Assembly (NCBI GenBank): GCA_964529715.1
Contig: CAZGXI010000068.1
Location: 1-7,784, forward strand
DNA from: CAZGXI01 sp964529715
GTDB lineage: Bacteria; Chloroflexota; Anaerolineae; Aggregatilineales; Ch27
DNA length: 7,784 bases
Direction: 5' to 3'
In this document: piece by piece, positions 5,332 to 7,784 of the stretch
Layout: the number at the start of each line of letters is the position of its first letter
How positions within the stretch are numbered: the stretch's first letter is position 1
Translations under genes and position numbers: made by a program
The notes under the pieces: generated by a model
Database searches by the model: none
The model's input: the letters and a program-made list of their open reading frames with translations, nothing else
What the model was told of the DNA's origin: nothing

Positions 5332-6018
5332 ATGGTCAAGATCGTCATCGTGGAAGATGACGCCGTGCTGGCAGAAACGTTGGCCGATAACCTGGCCCAA
5401 GAAGGCCACAAAGTCACGACGGTCGGCGACGGCGAAGCGGCTTACAAGAAGATTGTCGATAAGCCGCCCGACCTGATCGTGCTGGACGTGATGCTGCCCC
5501 GCCTAGACGGCCTGAGCCTGTGCCGCATGATCCGGCGCAACGCCACCACCGCGCACATCCCGATCATCATGCTCACTGCCCGCAGCACCGAGGTGGACAA
5601 GATCGTCGGGCTGGAAAGCGGTGCAGACGATTATGTGGTCAAGCCGTTCGGCCTGGGCGAGTTTCTGGCGCGCGTGCGCGCGGTGATGCGCCGCGCCCCC
5701 AACCGCCCCAGTGTGCAAGATGAACTGGCCTCCGGCGACCTGCGCCTGGACCTGACCGGGCGGCACGCTTACCTGGGCGAACAGGAACTGGACCTGAGCA
5801 ACAAGGAATTTGAACTGCTGGCCGAGTTGATGCGCAACCAGGGCGCGGTGCTCTCGCGCGACCTGCTGCTGTCGAAAGTGTGGGGCTACGATTACTTCGG
5901 CGACCGCCGCACGGTGGATGTGCACATCCGCTGGCTGCGCAAGAAGATTGAGGCCGACGCCTCTAACCCGACGCGCATCGTCACCGTGCGCGGCATCGGC
6001 TACCGCTTTGAGGGATAG
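5332..6018 (+). CDS. OmpR/PhoB-family response regulator
   Basis: A 228-residue DNA-binding response regulator of standard length. The receiver domain (about 3-118) has the acidic pair Asp9/Asp10, phospho-acceptor Asp52 in LIVLDVMLP, Thr82 and Lys104 in KPF, so phosphorylation chemistry is intact. The winged-helix effector (about 133-226) has the recognition helix RTVDVHIRWLRKKIE (193-207) and the closing hairpin VRGIGYRFEG typical of PhoB/OmpR proteins. It should bind direct-repeat DNA as a dimer once phosphorylated by the adjacent kinase. The start is the ATG at 5332, with GGGGGAAG 3-10 bases upstream and the receiver beginning at once. An in-frame ATG at 5266 would add 22 unneeded residues and overlaps the -10 element. 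It is the first gene of a three-gene run. Targets are unknown, and I would not call it phoB without context. Confidence 0.95.
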   Translation: MVKIVIVEDDAVLAETLADNLAQEGHKVTTVGDGEAAYKKIVDKPPDLIVLDVMLPRLDGLSLCRMIRRNATTAHIPIIMLTARSTEVDKIVGLESGADDYVVKPFGLGEFLARVRAVMRRAPNRPSVQDELASGDLRLDLTGRHAYLGEQELDLSNKEFELLAELMRNQGAVLSRDLLLSKVWGYDYFGDRRTVDVHIRWLRKKIEADASNPTRIVTVRGIGYRFEG

Positions 6019-6021
6019 CAC

Positions 6022-7086
6022 ATGGCCTCTGCCCCCCTCCTGACCGCCCTGGCCGACATCGCGTTCGAGCCGCTGTTCTTACTCGACACGCAGCACCGTG
6101 TGGTCGCCGCCAACCGCGCCGCCTGCGACCTGTTCCCCGATATAGACCTGGTCGGGCAACCGGTGGAGATGCTCTTCGACAGCGCCGAATTCGGTGACAT
6201 GATCGCCTGCGCCAGCGACGACCCGGCCTGTCCGGAAATCCAGTTCGCGGCCAACCAGCATACCTTCCGTGCGCGCTGCATCTGCGTTGCTGGCCAGGAA
6301 CACCCCTACATCGCCCTGGCGCTGCAAGACATCACGCAGCTTTTGCGCCTCAACCGCGCCCGCCGCGATATGGTGGCGAACATCTCCCACGAATTGCGCA
6401 CACCCATCTCGGCTATCCGCCTGCTGCGCGACACATTGAGCCGCCAGGAGCATGTCAGCAAGAAGCAGCGTCAGAAAATTCTGCGCAAGATCGGCACCCA
6501 GTTAGATACCTTGCAGCGCATCGTGGACGGGATGCACGACCTGTCGATGATCGAGTCCGGGCAGGCCATCATGCGCCTGGTGGAAACACCACTGCTTTCG
6601 CTGGTGCACGAGGCGCTGGAAAGCCTGGATGAGCAGATCGAGCGCCGCGAGATCAAGGTGAAAATGGAAATCCCCACCCCCCTGTACGTGCTGGTGGACC
6701 CGGCCCAGATCGGACGTGTGCTGGTCAACCTGATCCACAACGCCGTCAAGGTCACGCCCAAGCAAGGCATGATCCGTCTGGAAGCCGCCCTGACCCCCGA
6801 CGGCGAGACGGCGTTGGTCTCCGTCAGTGACAGCGGACCGGGCATCCCGCCGGAAGAGCGCGAGCGCGTGTTCGAGCGATTCTACCAGCTCGACGAAGCG
6901 CGCAGCAGTGGGCGTGGCAGCGGCCTGGGCCTCTCGATTGCCAAACACATCATTGAGGCCCATAATGGCCGGGTGTGGGTTGAGGAAAGCGACCTCGGCG
7001 GGGCGCGGCTGTGCTTTACCCTGATGGCCGCTGCGCCGCCCACCACTTTCCGGGCCAACGTGGAGACAACAGCGGCGGAGTCTTGA
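6022..7086 (+). CDS. Soluble PAS-type sensor histidine kinase (PhoR-like core)
   Basis: A 354-residue sensor kinase that should phosphorylate the response regulator encoded 3 bases upstream. Order: a PAS-like sensor (about 10-105, with FLLDTQHRVVAANRAA at its start), a HisKA dimerisation domain with the H-box MVANISHELRTPIS (phospho-acceptor His123), and a HATPase_c domain with N-box NLIHNAVKVTP (Asn240), G1 DSGPGIP (Asp270) and G2 GSGLGLS (299-305). All catalytic motifs are present. No membrane span or signal peptide is visible, so it senses inside the cell or through a partner, unlike classic PhoR. The PAS segment has five cysteines (35, 63, 70, 86, 88) that could sense redox state or bind metal; this is speculation. 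GAGGG (6010-6014) sits 7 bases before the ATG inside the end of the previous gene, so translation is probably coupled. Confidence 0.95.
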   Translation: MASAPLLTALADIAFEPLFLLDTQHRVVAANRAACDLFPDIDLVGQPVEMLFDSAEFGDMIACASDDPACPEIQFAANQHTFRARCICVAGQEHPYIALALQDITQLLRLNRARRDMVANISHELRTPISAIRLLRDTLSRQEHVSKKQRQKILRKIGTQLDTLQRIVDGMHDLSMIESGQAIMRLVETPLLSLVHEALESLDEQIERREIKVKMEIPTPLYVLVDPAQIGRVLVNLIHNAVKVTPKQGMIRLEAALTPDGETALVSVSDSGPGIPPEERERVFERFYQLDEARSSGRGSGLGLSIAKHIIEAHNGRVWVEESDLGGARLCFTLMAAAPPTTFRANVETTAAES

Positions 7087-7092
7087 GCAGCA

Positions 7093-7784
7093 ATGGCAGA
7101 GGGACGGGACGCGGACATCCGGCAGGTTGCTCAGGGCGAGAACGTCACCCAGATCGGCTCTGTGACCGGCAACGTGACGATCAACCAGCAGCACATCACG
7201 CAGGTGCACGGCGATGAAGCCATCGCCGCCATTGCCTATCTCCGGCGTCTGCTGGAACAATACGATCCCGTCCGCAAGAAATACATCCCCCTGGCCGGAC
7301 GTGTGCCGCCTGTCGTGCGGGATGCGCTCGGCGTGCCGGATATCCTCATCCCGCCTGCGCTGCGCCTGCTGGCTGCACCTGCCGGGATGGAGGGCAGTTC
7401 TGAAACGCCGCAAGTGATCGCATCTGTGCTCCAGGCGCTCGATTTCCACAGCCAGATCGTGCTGCTCGGCCCGCCCGGCGCGGGCAAAACCACCACGCTG
7501 CGCGCCCTGCTGGCCGACGCGGCAGAGCGCCATTTGCAGGATGCCGTGCAGCATCCCTTGCCGCTCTACCTGGACCTGGGCGTCTGGCCAGACGACTGCC
7601 CCACCTTGAAAGACTACGTGACCGACCAGTTGCAACGCGCTGAAGGGTTGCACACCGTCGGCTATAACCGATTGCTGCTGCTGCTGGACGGCCTCAACGA
7701 GATGGGCGTGCGCGACCGCGAACGGCGTGTCGAGTCGATCCGCGCCTTTCTGCGGTATTCCTCCTCGGCCCGCGCCGTGATCAC
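7093..7784 (+). CDS. NACHT-family NTPase with amyloid-motif-like N-terminus (partial)
   Basis: The first 230 residues of an NLR-like STAND ATPase; the C-terminus lies past the right edge. Walker A is GPPGAGKTT (126-134) and Walker B with the NACHT signature is LLLLLDGLNEM (194-204), where Asp199 and Glu203 should be catalytic. SSARAVIT at the edge matches the strand leading to the usual sensor Arg. The N-terminus (about 8-38) is rich in Gln, Asn, Val and Ile, with QVAQGENVTQIGSVTGNVTI. It has two parallel N-V-T units and a QIG core like RHIM and bacterial amyloid-signalling motifs. Residues 41-105 are a short helical linker. NACHT proteins switch from ADP- to ATP-bound oligomers, and in bacteria many act in phage defence or signalling. 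It starts 6 bases after the histidine kinase stop, with only a weak GGAG site, so it is probably co-transcribed and translationally coupled. Sensor repeats and any effector are not visible. Confidence 0.85.
   Translation, partial: MAEGRDADIRQVAQGENVTQIGSVTGNVTINQQHITQVHGDEAIAAIAYLRRLLEQYDPVRKKYIPLAGRVPPVVRDALGVPDILIPPALRLLAAPAGMEGSSETPQVIASVLQALDFHSQIVLLGPPGAGKTTTLRALLADAAERHLQDAVQHPLPLYLDLGVWPDDCPTLKDYVTDQLQRAEGLHTVGYNRLLLLLDGLNEMGVRDRERRVESIRAFLRYSSSARAVI

Noticed and set aside
6502..7653. A 383-codon minus-strand open frame
   Set aside because: It runs antisense to the histidine kinase and NACHT genes, both of which show clear catalytic motifs. Its translation is His/Gln/Arg-rich with no domain, as expected for a shadow frame in GC-rich DNA.
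1..7784. tRNA or rRNA genes
   Set aside because: No cloverleaf with a T-loop motif and no rRNA-like segment was recognised on reading the non-coding stretches.

Overview
The window is a GC-rich stretch of bacterial chromosome with large multidomain signalling proteins. It carries a membrane-anchored Ser/Thr kinase with a Thr-Pro linker and an SH3b-like tail, a PhoB/PhoR-type pair, a NACHT ATPase, and a ParB-fold protein with a DUF4032-like tail. This gene set, plus a CCCTCACCCC-type palindromic repeat, recalls Chloroflexota (Anaerolineae-like lineages). No rRNA or marker gene is present, so the assignment is an inference.

Layout. 1-1730 (minus): a Ser/Thr protein kinase, cut by the left edge. 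1731-1869: an AT-rich divergent intergenic region. 1870-2445 (plus): a small lipoprotein of unknown function, possibly read from a leaderless mRNA. 2446-2713: a strong hairpin, several dyads, and a TATAAT promoter with a 5'-leader stem-loop. 2714-3631 (plus): a ParB/sulfiredoxin-fold protein. 3632-3920: a 135-bp structured repeat with 11-bp terminal inverted repeats, then a probable terminator. 3921-4808 (minus): an Ala/Arg/Lys-rich membrane protein of unknown function. 4809-5331: a 523-bp gene-free stretch flanked by two stem-TTTA-stem hairpins like the ends of IS200/IS605 elements, with a promoter-like sequence inside. 5332-7784 (plus): a tight run of response regulator, soluble histidine kinase and NACHT ATPase, the last cut by the right edge.

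How the genes fit together. The response regulator, histidine kinase and NACHT genes are 3 and 6 bases apart on one strand and read as one transcription unit. The NACHT protein starts with a short Gln/Asn/Val-rich segment that resembles bacterial amyloid-signalling (RHIM-like) motifs of NLR-type proteins. A two-component pair joined to such an NLR-like protein is the most interesting arrangement here. The other genes are separate units with their own candidate promoters, and nothing visible ties them functionally to the operon.

All protein calls come from reading translations and motifs by eye. No database search was possible.
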